Assembly: GCF_003202205.1 (NCBI RefSeq)
Contig: NZ_PDOG01000001.1
Span: 528,507 to 592,506, forward strand
Origin: Halomonas sp. LBP4
GTDB lineage: Bacteria > Pseudomonadota > Gammaproteobacteria > Pseudomonadales > Halomonadaceae
Reading direction: 5' to 3'
Length of the DNA: 64,000 bases
Shown here: piece by piece, positions 17,291-26,976 of the stretch
Layout: each line of letters begins with the position of its first letter
Numbering within the stretch: position 1 is the stretch's first letter
The notes under the pieces: model-generated
Database searches by the model: none
The model's input: the letters and a program-made list of their open reading frames with translations, nothing else
Told to the model about the DNA's origin: nothing
Position numbers and translations under genes: made by a program

Positions 17291-19033
17291 TCAGTCGCGC
17301 GAACCGGTGGCCATCCACGCCTCCATCATCTCGTCGTAGGGGACGGTGGTGCCCTGGGGCATCTCGTCGTCGAGCCTGGCCTTGGGCGAACCCGGCTGGG
17401 AGAGCCAGGTCTCGGGGTCCCGCTCCTCGTTGAGGTTGGGCGCGTAGGACTCGAAGACCCGTGCCCGGGCCAGGCGCGCCATGATGCTGTCGAGATCCCC
17501 GGCCAGGTTGTCCAGCGCCTCCTGGGGCGAGATCTCGCCGTTCACCGCCGGCGCCAGGTTCTGCCACCACAGCGGCGCCATGCGCGGGTAGTCCGGCACG
17601 TTGGTGGAGGACGGCGTCCAGTTGGACTCGTTGGGGCTGCGATAGAACTCGACCAGGCCACCCAGTTGCGGCGCCATCTCGGTCATCTGCTCGGAGAAGA
17701 TGTCGGACTCGCGGATCGGCGTGAGCCCGGCCATCAGCTTCTCCAGGGAGACCGTCTTGGAGACGGTGAACTGGGCAAAAAGCCAGGCGGCGGTCCGGCG
17801 ATCCTCGGGCGTGGAATCGAAGAAGGTCCAGGACCCCACGTCCTGGTAGCCGACCTTCATGCCCTCCTCCCAGTACGGCCCCACGGGCGACGGCGCCATG
17901 CGCCACTTGGGCGTGCCGTCCTCCTCGGTGACGGGAAGGCCGGGATCGGTCATGTCGGCAGTGAAGGCGGTATACCAGAAGATCTGCTGGGCGATGTTGC
18001 CCTGGGCGGGTACCGGCCCGGCCTCGCCGAAGGTCATGCCGCTGGCCTCGGGGGGCGCGTACTTCTCCAGCCAGTCGACCATCTTGGTCACGGCGAACAC
18101 CGCAGCCGGGGAGTTGGTAGCACCGCCACGGCTCACGCTGGCGCCCACCGGCTGGCTCTCCTCGTTGACCCGGATCCCCCAGTCGTCCACCGGATTGCCG
18201 AACGGCACCCCGGGGCTGCCCATACCGGCCATCGAGAGCCAGGAGTCATGGAACCGCCAGCCAAGCGACGGGTCACGACGCCCATAATCCATGTGGCCGT
18301 AGACCTTGCTGCCGTCGATCTCGCCGACATGCTCGGTGAAGAACTCGGCGATATCCTCATAGGCGGTCCAGTTGGTCGGCACGCCCAGGTCGTAGCCATA
18401 GATCTCGCGGAACTGCTCCTGGAGATCCTCGCGCTCGAACCAGTCATGGCGGAACCAGTAGAGGTTGGCGAACTGCTGGGTGGGCAACTGGTAGATGCTG
18501 CCATCGGGGCCGGTGGTGTACTGGATGCCGATGAAATCCTCGAGATCCAGCGTGGGCAGGGTGAAATCGGACCACTCGTTCTCCATCGCCTCGGAGATAT
18601 TGATGGTGGTGCCATAGCGAATATGCGTACCGATGGCATCGGAGTCATTGACATAGCCATCGTAGATGTTGCGCCCCGATTGCATCTGGGTCTGCATGTT
18701 GTTGACCACATCACCCTCGCCGATGATGTTATGGGTCACCTCGATACCCGTTAGTTCGCCGAAGGCCTCGGCCAGCACATCTCGCTCGTAGATATGCGTG
18801 GTCAGCCCCTCGGCGACGGTCTTGATCTCCATGCCGCGGAAGGGCTCGGCCGCCTTGGCGAACCACATCAGCTCGGCGATCTGCTCCTCGCGGGTCAGGG
18901 TCGAGTCCTGGAAATGCTCGTCGACCAGGCGCTCGGCGATGGCCCGGGCATCGTGGTTGTCGGCGTGCAGGGCGGTGCTCGCCAGCATCACGCCGGCCGC
19001 CAGTAACGAGAGTCGCATTGTTATCGGTTTCAT
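17291..19033 (-). CDS. glpV: Glycerol ABC transporter substrate-binding protein (GlpV-like)
   Basis: 580 aa, large for a periplasmic binding protein. It has a signal peptide (MRLSLLAAGVMLASTALHA), then an acidic mature protein with many aromatic residues (QYTTGPDGSIYQLPTQQ, NLYWFRHDWFER). The GlpV identity rests on the operon: it follows two permeases, two ATPases and a DUF2160 membrane protein, exactly the glpSTPQUV set known from Rhizobium leguminosarum, and precedes glpD. I used the ATG at 19033; one five codons later starts the signal peptide equally well. Confidence 0.85.
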   Translation of the reverse strand: MKPITMRLSLLAAGVMLASTALHADNHDARAIAERLVDEHFQDSTLTREEQIAELMWFAKAAEPFRGMEIKTVAEGLTTHIYERDVLAEAFGELTGIEVTHNIIGEGDVVNNMQTQMQSGRNIYDGYVNDSDAIGTHIRYGTTINISEAMENEWSDFTLPTLDLEDFIGIQYTTGPDGSIYQLPTQQFANLYWFRHDWFEREDLQEQFREIYGYDLGVPTNWTAYEDIAEFFTEHVGEIDGSKVYGHMDYGRRDPSLGWRFHDSWLSMAGMGSPGVPFGNPVDDWGIRVNEESQPVGASVSRGGATNSPAAVFAVTKMVDWLEKYAPPEASGMTFGEAGPVPAQGNIAQQIFWYTAFTADMTDPGLPVTEEDGTPKWRMAPSPVGPYWEEGMKVGYQDVGSWTFFDSTPEDRRTAAWLFAQFTVSKTVSLEKLMAGLTPIRESDIFSEQMTEMAPQLGGLVEFYRSPNESNWTPSSTNVPDYPRMAPLWWQNLAPAVNGEISPQEALDNLAGDLDSIMARLARARVFESYAPNLNEERDPETWLSQPGSPKARLDDEMPQGTTVPYDEMMEAWMATGSRD

Positions 19034-19090
19034 ATTGACCTCTTGGGTTGTCGGGGTTCGTCCGTGAACGAGTGACTCCATGATCTTCGC

Positions 19091-19363
19091 TCAGCCCCAG
19101 CGCAGCAGTACCAGCAACCACAGCACCGATGCCGCCAGGGCCAGCCAGATGCTCAGCGGGGTGAAGCCCACCACCCCCAGGTGGATATAGGCGGCGGAAA
19201 GCAGGCCGATGAAGAGGCGGTCGCCCCGTGTGGTCGCGATGGGGAGAAACCCCTTGCGCTCCACACTCGGGGAGACGACCTCCCAGGCCGTCATGCCGAC
19301 CAGCATGGCGGCGATGACCGAGAAGAAGACCGCGGTGGGAACTGTCCATACCATCCATTCCAT
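19091..19363 (-). CDS. glpU: DUF2160 small membrane protein of the glycerol transporter (GlpU-like)
   Basis: 90 aa with three hydrophobic segments (VPTAVFFSVIAAMLVGMTAWEVV, LFIGLLSAAYIHLGVVG, PLSIWLALAASVLWLLVLL) and the conserved RKGFLPIATTRGDRLFIGLL loop. Such proteins sit between permease and binding-protein genes in glycerol ABC operons. Its role in transport is unclear. It lies 16 bp after the second permease gene. Confidence 0.85.
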   Translation of the reverse strand: MEWMVWTVPTAVFFSVIAAMLVGMTAWEVVSPSVERKGFLPIATTRGDRLFIGLLSAAYIHLGVVGFTPLSIWLALAASVLWLLVLLRWG

Positions 19364-19379
19364 TACGCCATCCTCCGGT

Positions 19380-20273
19380 TCAGGTACGGCCCAGGGCGAA
19401 GCCCTTGGCGATGTGGTTGCGAACGAAGTAGACCACCACGATGCCCGGCAGGATGGTCAGGGTGCCCGCGGCCGCCAGCGTTCCCCAGTCGATGCCGGAG
19501 GCGCCCTTGGTCTGGGTCATGACCGAGGCGATGGGCTGAGCGCCCGTGGAAGTCAGGGTGCTGGCCAGCAACAGCTCGACCCAGGAGAACATGAACAGGA
19601 AGAACAGGGTCACGCCGATGCCGGAACTGATCATGGGGATGAATATCTTCACGAAGAACTTCGGGAAGCTGTAGCCGTCGATGAAGGCCGTCTCGTCGAT
19701 CTCCTTGGGCACGCCACTCATGAAGCCCTCGAGGATCCACACCGCCAGCGGGATGTTGAACAGGCAGTGGGCGAGTGCCACGGCGATATGGGTATCGAAC
19801 AGCCCGACGGTGTAGTAGAGCTGGAAGTAGGGCAGCAGGAACACCGCCGGCGGCGCCATCAGGTTGGTCAGCAGCCAGAAGAAGAGATGCTTGTCGCCGA
19901 TGAACTGGTAGCGGCTGAAGGCGTAGGCGGCCGGCAGGGCCACCGCGAGGCTGATCACCATGTTCATCATCACATAGGTGATGGAGTTGACGTAGCCCAT
20001 GTACCAGTTGGGATCGGTGAAGATCTTGGCATAGTGCTCCAGCGTGAACGCCTCGGGCCACAGGGTCAGTCCCCCCAGGATCTCGGTATTGGACTGGAAG
20101 GACATGTTGAGCAGCCAGTAGACCGGCAGGAGCACGAACAGGATATAGGCGGTCATCAGGGTCCGGCGGCGCCACTGGCGCGAGACCGGACGGGCCTGGC
20201 GACGACGCTTGGCATCCGCGGCGGCGGCGCGCTTGCGGACCGCCTCGGGGGTCGTGGGCATGGCTTTGGTCAT
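19380..20273 (-). CDS. glpQ: Glycerol ABC transporter permease (GlpQ-like)
   Basis: 297 aa inner-membrane permease of the MalG type: a basic N-terminal tail, six hydrophobic segments, and the EAA loop LEGFMSGVPKEIDETAFIDG that contacts the ATPase. It is coupled to the other permease gene by 1-bp spacing. The pair forms the heterodimeric channel. Confidence 0.88.
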   Translation of the reverse strand: MTKAMPTTPEAVRKRAAAADAKRRRQARPVSRQWRRRTLMTAYILFVLLPVYWLLNMSFQSNTEILGGLTLWPEAFTLEHYAKIFTDPNWYMGYVNSITYVMMNMVISLAVALPAAYAFSRYQFIGDKHLFFWLLTNLMAPPAVFLLPYFQLYYTVGLFDTHIAVALAHCLFNIPLAVWILEGFMSGVPKEIDETAFIDGYSFPKFFVKIFIPMISSGIGVTLFFLFMFSWVELLLASTLTSTGAQPIASVMTQTKGASGIDWGTLAAAGTLTILPGIVVVYFVRNHIAKGFALGRT

Positions 20274-20274
20274 C

Positions 20275-21148
<874 letters not shown>

Positions 21149-21156
<8 letters not shown>

Positions 21157-22249
21157 GGTTGGTCTCCACGCGGTACTCGTCGACGTACAGGCCGACGTGG
21201 TTGTCGGGAAAGCGAAGGTAGGCGCGCCCCTCGGGCGGCTCCTGGTCCTCTTCGATACGGGCCTTCACGGCGTACTCGCCCAACCGCAGGTAGAGGATCG
21301 AGTAGGTGCCCAGGTCCTGGGCGTGCTCGACCACCGCCTCCATGCCGCCTTCCACCGGCTCGCCGGATACCTCGATGAACTCGGGACGGATACCCAGCTT
21401 GACGTTGCGCGAGCGGGCACCGGCCACGGCCTCCCGCAGGCGCGGGCCGACGGCGATGGGGGTCTCGCCGGCCATGACCCGATCGTCCCGGGTCGAGACC
21501 TCGAGGAAGTTCATCCCGGGGCTGCCGATGAAGTAGCCGACGAAGGTGTGATTCGGCCGCTCGAAGAGTTCCCGGGGCGTGCCGAACTGCACCACCTGCC
21601 CCTCGTACATCACCGCGATCTTGTCGGCGAAGGTGGAGGCCTCGAGCTGGTCGTGGGTCACGTAGACCATGGTGAGGTTGAAGCGCTGGTGGATCTCCTT
21701 GAGCTTGCGGCGCAGCTTCCATTTGAGCTGCGGGTCGATCACCGTGAGCGGCTCGTCGAAGAGGATCGCGGAGACGTCGTCGCGCACCAGGCCACGCCCC
21801 ATGGAGACCTTCTGCTTCTCGTCGGCGGTGAGGTTCTTGGCCTTGCGCCTGAGCTGGCCCGTGAGCTCCAGCACGTCGGCCACCTCCATGACTCGCTCGC
21901 GCACCCGTGCCTCGGGCGTCTTCACGTTGCGCAGGGGGAAGGCCAGGTTGTCGTAGACCGTCATGGTGTCGTAGATGACCGGGAACTGGAAAACCTGGGC
22001 GATGTTGCGCGCCTCCGGGGGCAACGAGTTGACCCGCTCGCCGTCGAAGAGCACATCACCGCTGGAGGGCTCCAGCAGCCCGGAGATGATGTTGAGCAGG
22101 GTCGACTTGCCGCAGCCCGAGGGGCCGAGCAGGGCATAAGCGCCGCCCTGGTGCCAGACGTGGTTCATCTCGCGGATGGCGTAGTCCTCCGGCGATGCCG
22201 GAGTGGCCAGGTAGGAGTGGGCCAGGGACTTCAGCGTGATCTCGGCCAT
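21149..22249 (-). CDS. glpT: Glycerol ABC transporter ATP-binding protein (GlpT-like, degenerate signature)
   Basis: 366 aa. Walker A is intact (GPSGCGKST, about residues 42-50), as are Walker B (AILFDEPLTVID) and the H-loop (VYVTHDQLEAS), but the LSGGQ signature is replaced by LTADEKQKVSMGRG. The C-terminal part is a regulatory MOP/TOBE-type domain (KLGIRPEFIEV). The partner GlpS has the opposite pattern, so the ATPase dimer should have one complete and one degenerate site. The start at 22249 is 1 bp after the glpS stop; an in-frame extension to 22309 lies inside glpS. Confidence 0.87.
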
Positions 22250-22250
22250 G

Positions 22251-23339
22251 TCAGATGCCTCCCAGGTGGGTCGGGATATGCACCACGGCCCCTTGCCGGT
22301 CGAAGGCATAGACCTTGTGGGTCGGGAAGTAGAGGGTCACGGGCGCATCGACGGCGAATTCGTGGACGCCCTCGAGATGTACCGTCATGTTAAAGAGGTC
22401 GTTGTGCACGTGAAGGAAGGTCTCGGAGCCGCTGATCTCCGCCAGGTCGACGGTCATCTTCACCTCGATGTCATCCTTGGCCCGGGGGGTCAACGAGAGA
22501 TGCGAGGCGCGCACGCCGAAGCGATACTCCCCTGGCGGGAGCGAGCGCAGCTCGTCGTTGAGGGGGAAGTGCAGGCGCTTGTCGAAGGTCACCTCGGACC
22601 CGGAAATGATCCCCCGCACGATGTTGATGGGCGGCTCGGAGAACATCTCGGCGGTCAGGATGTCCCGCGGACGGTGATAGACATCCTCGGTGCGGCCGTA
22701 CTGCAGCAGCCGCCCCTCGTGGAGCACCGCGGTATTGCCCCCCAGGGCCAGCGCCTCGGCCGGCTCGGTGGTCGCGTAGACGGCGATGCAGTTGCGCTCG
22801 CTGAAGACCGCGCGCAACTCCTCGCGAAACTCCTCGCGCAGCTTGTAGTCCAGGTTGACCAGCGGCTCGTCGAAGAGCACGACGTCGGCGTCCTTGACCA
22901 GCGCCCGCCCCATGGCAGTGCGCTGCTGCTGGCCACCGGACAGCTCGAGGGGCAGCCGCGCCAGGAGGTGCTCGATGTGCAGCATCTCGGCGATCTCGCG
23001 CACCCTGCGATCGATCTCGCGGCGCTCCACCTTGGCGAGCTTGAGCGGCGAGGCGATGTTGTCGTAGACGCTGAGGCCGGGATAGTTGATGAACTGCTGA
23101 TAGACCATGGAGACATTGCGCTGGCGCACGGAGCGGCCGGTCACGTCCTCGCCGTCCATCAGCACCCGTCCCCGGGTCGGTGCGTCCAGTCCCGCCATCA
23201 GGCGCATCAGGGTGGTCTTGCCGGAAAGCGTACGGCCCAGCAGCACGTTGAACGAGCCGGGCTTGAGCTCCAGCTGCACCCCTTCGATGTGAGTGGCTCC
23301 ACCGACCACGCGGTCGATGTTTTCTAGGATCAGGGACAT
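22251..23339 (-). CDS. glpS: Glycerol ABC transporter ATP-binding protein (GlpS-like, altered H-loop)
   Basis: 362 aa ABC ATPase, the first gene of the operon. Walker A is GRTLSGKTT (about residues 35-43), the signature ELSGGQQQRTAMGRALV is canonical, and Walker B is VVLFDEPLVNLD. The H-loop histidine is missing: the segment reads CIAVYATTEPAEA where VTHD is expected. The C-terminal domain carries YRFGVRASHLSL. It pairs with GlpT to drive import of glycerol. Confidence 0.87.
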   Translation of the reverse strand: MSLILENIDRVVGGATHIEGVQLELKPGSFNVLLGRTLSGKTTLMRLMAGLDAPTRGRVLMDGEDVTGRSVRQRNVSMVYQQFINYPGLSVYDNIASPLKLAKVERREIDRRVREIAEMLHIEHLLARLPLELSGGQQQRTAMGRALVKDADVVLFDEPLVNLDYKLREEFREELRAVFSERNCIAVYATTEPAEALALGGNTAVLHEGRLLQYGRTEDVYHRPRDILTAEMFSEPPINIVRGIISGSEVTFDKRLHFPLNDELRSLPPGEYRFGVRASHLSLTPRAKDDIEVKMTVDLAEISGSETFLHVHNDLFNMTVHLEGVHEFAVDAPVTLYFPTHKVYAFDRQGAVVHIPTHLGGI

Positions 23340-23485
23340 GGCGTCCTCGTTGTCGTTGTTGTCGAGCTGGATGCGTGAAGCACGCTGTGCTCATGAACAG
23401 TGACCGATCCATCCCTCGCGGGGGCCAGGCCAGCTACTGTTCGATTTGCAACACACTCGAGCATTAATGTTCGTTTCCGATAGCG

Positions 23486-23514
23486 AGACTAGCCCAGCCA
23501 GTATCCCACGGCAA
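23486..23514 (-). promoter_or_regulatory. Predicted glp operon promoter
   Basis: On the minus strand TTGCCG (23514-23509) and TAGTCT (23491-23486) are separated by 17 bp, about 150 bp before the glpS ATG. Two TGTTCG half-sites (23438-23447 and 23468-23477, 30 bp apart) lie downstream of the start and could be repressor sites. The inverted repeat TAGACC-tt-GGTCTA at 23538-23551 is centred near -65, where an activator would bind. All by eye. Confidence 0.45.
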
Positions 23515-23704
23515 TGCCGAAACACCCCCCAAGCCCCTAGACCTTGGTCTAAAAAAGGCGGGGTATCACGTATTTCTATATGTATATCAGACACTAAAGG
23601 GAACAGAAGAGATGAGACCTCACGACAAGGGGGAGTCGCCGAGGCCAGACAGCGGAGTTTCGCTTTCGATCAGGAAGGGAATGTACGATCACGGCATCGG
23701 CGGG

Positions 23705-24220
23705 TCACCAGCGCCCTTGCCGTCTCAGCCACCAGAGGGCATGGCCGACACCGGGCAGCCAGCCCAGCAACGTGAGCAGCAGGCTCAACGCCACCCGCTG
23801 CCCGCCACCCCGGGAGAGCCCCACGGCAAGCGGGGGCATCAACAGCGCCAGTGCCAGCAGGGCCGCGCGGGGTTCGGGTGACGCCGGCGCCGCGCCGTGC
23901 GCCGGACCGCCTGGCACCCGGTCGACTCGCGCACCATCACCGGCGGCGGGAGTGAAATGCTCCACGCCCCGACGTGACTCATGCTCGAGTGCCTTGCGAT
24001 GAGCGTCGTGATCGATCTTCTGCTCGAGTTCCGAGGCGCCCTCGGCCAGCGCGTCGTGGTAACGCTCCCAGTCCTCCCAGTCATGGGGAGTACCGGCATG
24101 AGGACGGTGCTCGCCAGCTTCCCGGGCTCGCGACCAGGCCTTTTCCTCCAGGGTGTTGGGCCGCTCCTCGTCACGCTCTCCACTCAGCCCCTTCCTGGCG
24201 AGGTATTCACGGGCATCCAC
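23705..24220 (-). CDS. YqaE/Pmp3-family membrane protein with a charged N-terminal extension
   Basis: 171 aa. The last 55 residues (LLALALLMPPLAVGLSRGG ... LLLTLLGWLPGVGHALWW) are a Pmp3/YqaE two-helix membrane domain, which normally stands alone at about 52 aa. Here it follows some 110 hydrophilic residues rich in Glu, Arg and His with no recognised domain. Pmp3 proteins are linked to salt and stress tolerance of membranes. Single-gene unit. Confidence 0.8.
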   Translation of the reverse strand: MDAREYLARKGLSGERDEERPNTLEEKAWSRAREAGEHRPHAGTPHDWEDWERYHDALAEGASELEQKIDHDAHRKALEHESRRGVEHFTPAAGDGARVDRVPGGPAHGAAPASPEPRAALLALALLMPPLAVGLSRGGGQRVALSLLLTLLGWLPGVGHALWWLRRQGRW

Positions 24221-24550
24221 GGTGCGCCTCCATCACTCGGTTGAACTCGACTCGGGCCGGGGGTACACCCCGACCACTGATCGGATGTGTAACATATTGG
24301 AGCCGATGCCGCTCCCCGGGTTCCGGCGCACCGTACGCCATGCAGGTACGGGCCTCGCGAACCGTTGGTGGAGCCCCTTGCCGATCGCCCTTGGCAACCC
24401 CGCGAGTCGGCTATGCTGAACTCGAGACCCGGCTACGGGCCCAGTACAGCGCCGCAGGCAACCCAGCACCCCCGAGAGGAAAAGCCCCGGGACCGGCCGG
24501 CACGGCCCCCGTAGCAACAGGCAATCATCGCCGGCACAAGGAGACATGCC
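24221..24550. other. Divergent intergenic region, no gene seen
   Basis: 330 bp between the divergent Pmp3-like and CBS-domain genes. Short frames exist on both strands but none has coding character. It presumably holds both promoters; I could not fix hexamers with confidence. An AAGGAG ribosome site at 24538-24543 serves the CBS gene. Confidence 0.5.
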
Positions 24551-24958
24551 ATGCCCAGCAAGGCCCCCACCATCGTTCGCGAGATCATGTCCCGTGACTG
24601 CTACCGGGTCACCGGCAAGACCTCGGTGTCCACCCTGGCCAAAGGCCTGGCACTGCATCGCCTGCCCGGGGTCCCCGTCGTCGACGAACGCGACCACTTG
24701 ATCGGCTTCATCTCCGAGCAGGACGTGTTGGGCAAGGTACTGGAGAGTTCCTACCTCAACGAAGAGCCGCCGCTGGTCCATGAGTTGATGCGCAACGAGG
24801 TGCTCGCCGTGTCGCCAAACAAGAGCATCACCGACCTCGCCCAGGAGATGCTGGGGGCCAAACCCAAGGTCTACCCGGTGGTCGAGCAGGGTCGCCTGGT
24901 CGGCATCGTCACCCGCCGCGACGTACTCAGCGCCGTCCTGCGCATGCGCTACAGCTGA
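24551..24958 (+). CDS. CBS-domain pair protein
   Basis: 135 aa made of two CBS motifs: residues about 8-65 (VREIMSRDCYRV ... LPGVPVVDERDHLIGFISEQDVL) and 75-132 (VHELMRNEVLAV ... VYPVVEQGRLVGIVTRRDVL). Such stand-alone pairs bind adenine nucleotides and regulate partners; none is evident nearby. AAGGAG lies 8 nt before the ATG. Confidence 0.88.
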   Translation: MPSKAPTIVREIMSRDCYRVTGKTSVSTLAKGLALHRLPGVPVVDERDHLIGFISEQDVLGKVLESSYLNEEPPLVHELMRNEVLAVSPNKSITDLAQEMLGAKPKVYPVVEQGRLVGIVTRRDVLSAVLRMRYS

Positions 24959-24965
24959 CCCCCGC

Positions 24966-24997
24966 CGACGCCACCCGGTCGCCCGCCGGGTGACGTC
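24966..24997 (+). terminator. Hairpin after the CBS-domain gene
   Basis: A CACCCGG / CCGGGTG stem (24972-24978 with 24986-24992), extended by GACG/CGTC, starts a few bases after the stop codon at 24958. There is no U-tract, so termination efficiency is uncertain. Confidence 0.45.
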
Positions 24998-25031
24998 GTC
25001 GTGTCGGCCGTTGCCCCCTCGGGCGCGCAAA

Positions 25032-25059
25032 GAAAAAGCCGCCCCGTTTCCGAGGCGGC
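25032..25059 (-). terminator. Minus-strand terminator without an adjacent gene
   Basis: GCCGCC / GGCGGC stem (25059-25054 with 25043-25038) followed on the minus strand by TTTTTCTTT. It is a good factor-independent terminator in the minus direction, but the next feature in that direction is the plus-strand tRNA. It may be left from a lost gene. Confidence 0.6.
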
Positions 25060-25260
25060 AAGAATCGATCGAAACTGCGAGCCAGAACAACAGTGTTAGC
25101 GACTGCTATCGCATGCTGCTGCCTGTGCCCCCAGTCAGACAGCAACGAAGCGAAAAGTTCTCGAGCGGGGCAAATTTTTCTCTTCCTCCCGCCCCGGCGG
25201 CCTGATGGAACAGAAAAACAACCACTTAGCGGATGAGGACCACGAAAAGCACGAGACGGC

Positions 25261-25290
25261 TTGCAAAGCATAAGCCGTTGGATTTACTAT
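25261..25290 (+). promoter_or_regulatory. Predicted promoter of tRNA-Gly
   Basis: TTGCAA at 25261-25266 and TACTAT at 25285-25290, 18 bp apart, with the tRNA 5' end 12 bp downstream. Position and spacing fit a sigma-70 promoter. Confidence 0.5.
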
Positions 25291-25302
25291 CGAATCCGCC
25301 TC

Positions 25303-25376
25303 GCGGGTGTAGCTCAATGGTAGAGCAGAAGCTTCCCAAGCTTAAGACGAGGGTTCGATTCCCTTCACCCGCTCCA
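25303..25376 (+). tRNA. tRNA-Gly (anticodon CCC)
   Basis: 74 nt including the encoded CCA. The acceptor stem GCGGGTG pairs with CACCCGC. D arm AGCTCAATGGTAGAGC, anticodon loop TTCCCAA with CCC at 25335-25337, T arm GAGGGTTCGATTCCCTT. The first position of the anticodon stem may be mispaired. Its 3' end is the attachment site for the downstream element. Confidence 0.95.
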
Positions 25377-25397
25377 GGCACCATCCAACTAGTTGAT
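25356..25397 (+). repeat. attL: 42-bp direct repeat at the tRNA-Gly 3' end
   Basis: Identical over 42 bp to 35822-35863. The first 21 bp (cgattcccttcacccgctcca) are the tRNA T-arm and acceptor end with CCA; the remainder is downstream sequence ending agttgat. Weaker similarity continues beyond (ATTTTTCCT-CCTTT on both sides). Confidence 0.93.
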
Positions 25398-25442
25398 ATT
25401 CAATATTTTTCCTGCCTTTCATGGGGTTAGGTACTACAGGAA

Positions 25443-25462
25443 TGGCTACACAAGTGGCTACA
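25443..25462 (+). repeat. Two TGGCTACA repeats, 12 bp apart, beside attL
   Basis: TGGCTACA at 25443-25450 and 25455-25462, in the same orientation, between attL and the integrase start. The same heptamer recurs with about 12-bp phasing at the other end of the element. Likely integrase arm-type binding sites. Confidence 0.55.
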
Positions 25463-25525
25463 CCTGCTCCCCGCTCCAATGATATCCTCGCCCTATCGAC
25501 CGCCGTGCGATTGGGGGAAACCATC

Positions 25526-26851
25526 ATGGCCAGAGGCAAGCCCACCGACACCCGCAGCCTTCGCCAGCGTGGCAACGTCTGGTTCATCCAGAAGCGGCTA
25601 TCGCCAACCCTCGCCAAGCACCTGGGCAAGAAGATCCTCCAGCAGAGCACCCGGACGGGCGACCTCGACGAAGCCTGTCGGATACGGGACCGAGTGTTGG
25701 CCGACCTGGGCGACCTTGAAGCCCAACTGAAGGGCGAGGCCAGCCAGCTCCAACAACGGCGGATGTTCCTCCAGGCACGGGACCACTACCAGGGCACAGA
25801 AAACACACTCGTCAGTACTGATCCCCGCGACCCTGTGAGCCTGACCGAGATCATGGACCCCGAGAAACTGCCAGAGATCGAGCAGGACGCGCTTCGGAGC
25901 GTCTACCAGGGGGACACACCGGCCCGCTACCGTCTGACCCTGAGAGCGGCGCTGGAGGACTGGAAGGCATCACCGCTGGTGGAGCGCAAGCCTTCGACTC
26001 GTTCGAAGAATGAGCTGGCCATGGAGCGATTGCTGGCGCACCTGGGTGAGGATGACGTAACACTGATCTCCCTCGACCGCCGCCAGATCAAGGGCTTCAT
26101 CACCTCGATGCTTGGCGAGGGCAAGACGAAGCAGACCGTGGCCAACTACCTGTCCGGGCTATCGGCCATCTGGCATCACGCCGAATACTCGATGGAAGAG
26201 GAACTGCCAAACGGCAACCCTTTCAAGGGTCACCAGCTCAAGCCCAAGGCTACCGTCAGGAGCTACGACCAGTTCACCCGGAGAGACGTAGCCGCCATCT
26301 TCAAGGCCACGGCAGAGAACGAAGGCATCTATCACCTACTCCCGCGTCTGGGCTTCTACACAGGCGCTCGGCTCGATGAACTGTGCTCGCTGAAGGTGAC
26401 CGACATCATCCAGCGTCAGGGCATCTGGTGTCTGGCGATCCGCGAGGGGAAGAACCAGAACGCCACACGGGAAGTCCCGCTTCACCCTGAGATCAAGTCC
26501 CTTGTGATGGACCAACTACGTAGCGCTAAGGCTGCTGGATGCACGTACCTGTTCCCCGAAGCCGAGGCATCCACACGGAGCGACGGTAAGAAGGGTCCGA
26601 AGTTCTCCCAGTGGTTCGCCCGGCTGTCGAAGAAGGCCATCGTCAGAGGAGACCGGAAGCTCGGCTTCCACTCGTTCAGGACAACCGCCATCACCATCAT
26701 GGGTGACACTGGAGTGAATGAATCGGTCATCGTGTGGATCACAGGGCATGAGCGAGGGCTTACTACCGCCAACAAGGTCTATAACCGGGGGCCAACCTTC
26801 AAGACAAGGCTTGAGGCGGTGGAGACGATACGGCTGGAGGCTCTGCACTGA
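25526..26851 (+). CDS. int: Tyrosine-type site-specific integrase
   Basis: 441 aa. The N-terminal region (LRQRGNVWFIQKRLSPTLAKHLGKKI) resembles the DUF6538 domain seen in many tRNA-targeting integrases, followed by a SAM-like core-binding region. Catalytic residues are visible: Arg in TGARLDELCSLK (about 282), HSFR (about 381), GHERG (about 407) and the tyrosine in VYNRG (about 418). GGGGGA lies 8 nt before the ATG at 25526. Earlier in-frame starts (25421, 25442) would overlap the repeat sites and lack a good ribosome site. It should integrate and excise the element at the tRNA-Gly end. Confidence 0.92.
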   Translation: MARGKPTDTRSLRQRGNVWFIQKRLSPTLAKHLGKKILQQSTRTGDLDEACRIRDRVLADLGDLEAQLKGEASQLQQRRMFLQARDHYQGTENTLVSTDPRDPVSLTEIMDPEKLPEIEQDALRSVYQGDTPARYRLTLRAALEDWKASPLVERKPSTRSKNELAMERLLAHLGEDDVTLISLDRRQIKGFITSMLGEGKTKQTVANYLSGLSAIWHHAEYSMEEELPNGNPFKGHQLKPKATVRSYDQFTRRDVAAIFKATAENEGIYHLLPRLGFYTGARLDELCSLKVTDIIQRQGIWCLAIREGKNQNATREVPLHPEIKSLVMDQLRSAKAAGCTYLFPEAEASTRSDGKKGPKFSQWFARLSKKAIVRGDRKLGFHSFRTTAITIMGDTGVNESVIVWITGHERGLTTANKVYNRGPTFKTRLEAVETIRLEALH

Positions 26852-26976
26852 GAACCTTCGGAGGCTTGGTAGACCTTGCGGGCGAAGGGTTGCACAAAAT
26901 CAGCCAAAATGTGATTGATGGTAGATCACCGAAAAAGCTAGGGTCGTGACGAGGTCCGTACAACGCAGGGAGTAAC

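Noticed and set aside
25421..25525. N-terminal extension of the integrase
   Set aside because: No ribosome site at 25421; the stretch holds the phased TGGCTAC repeats and reads as regulatory DNA; the ATG at 25526 has a good site.
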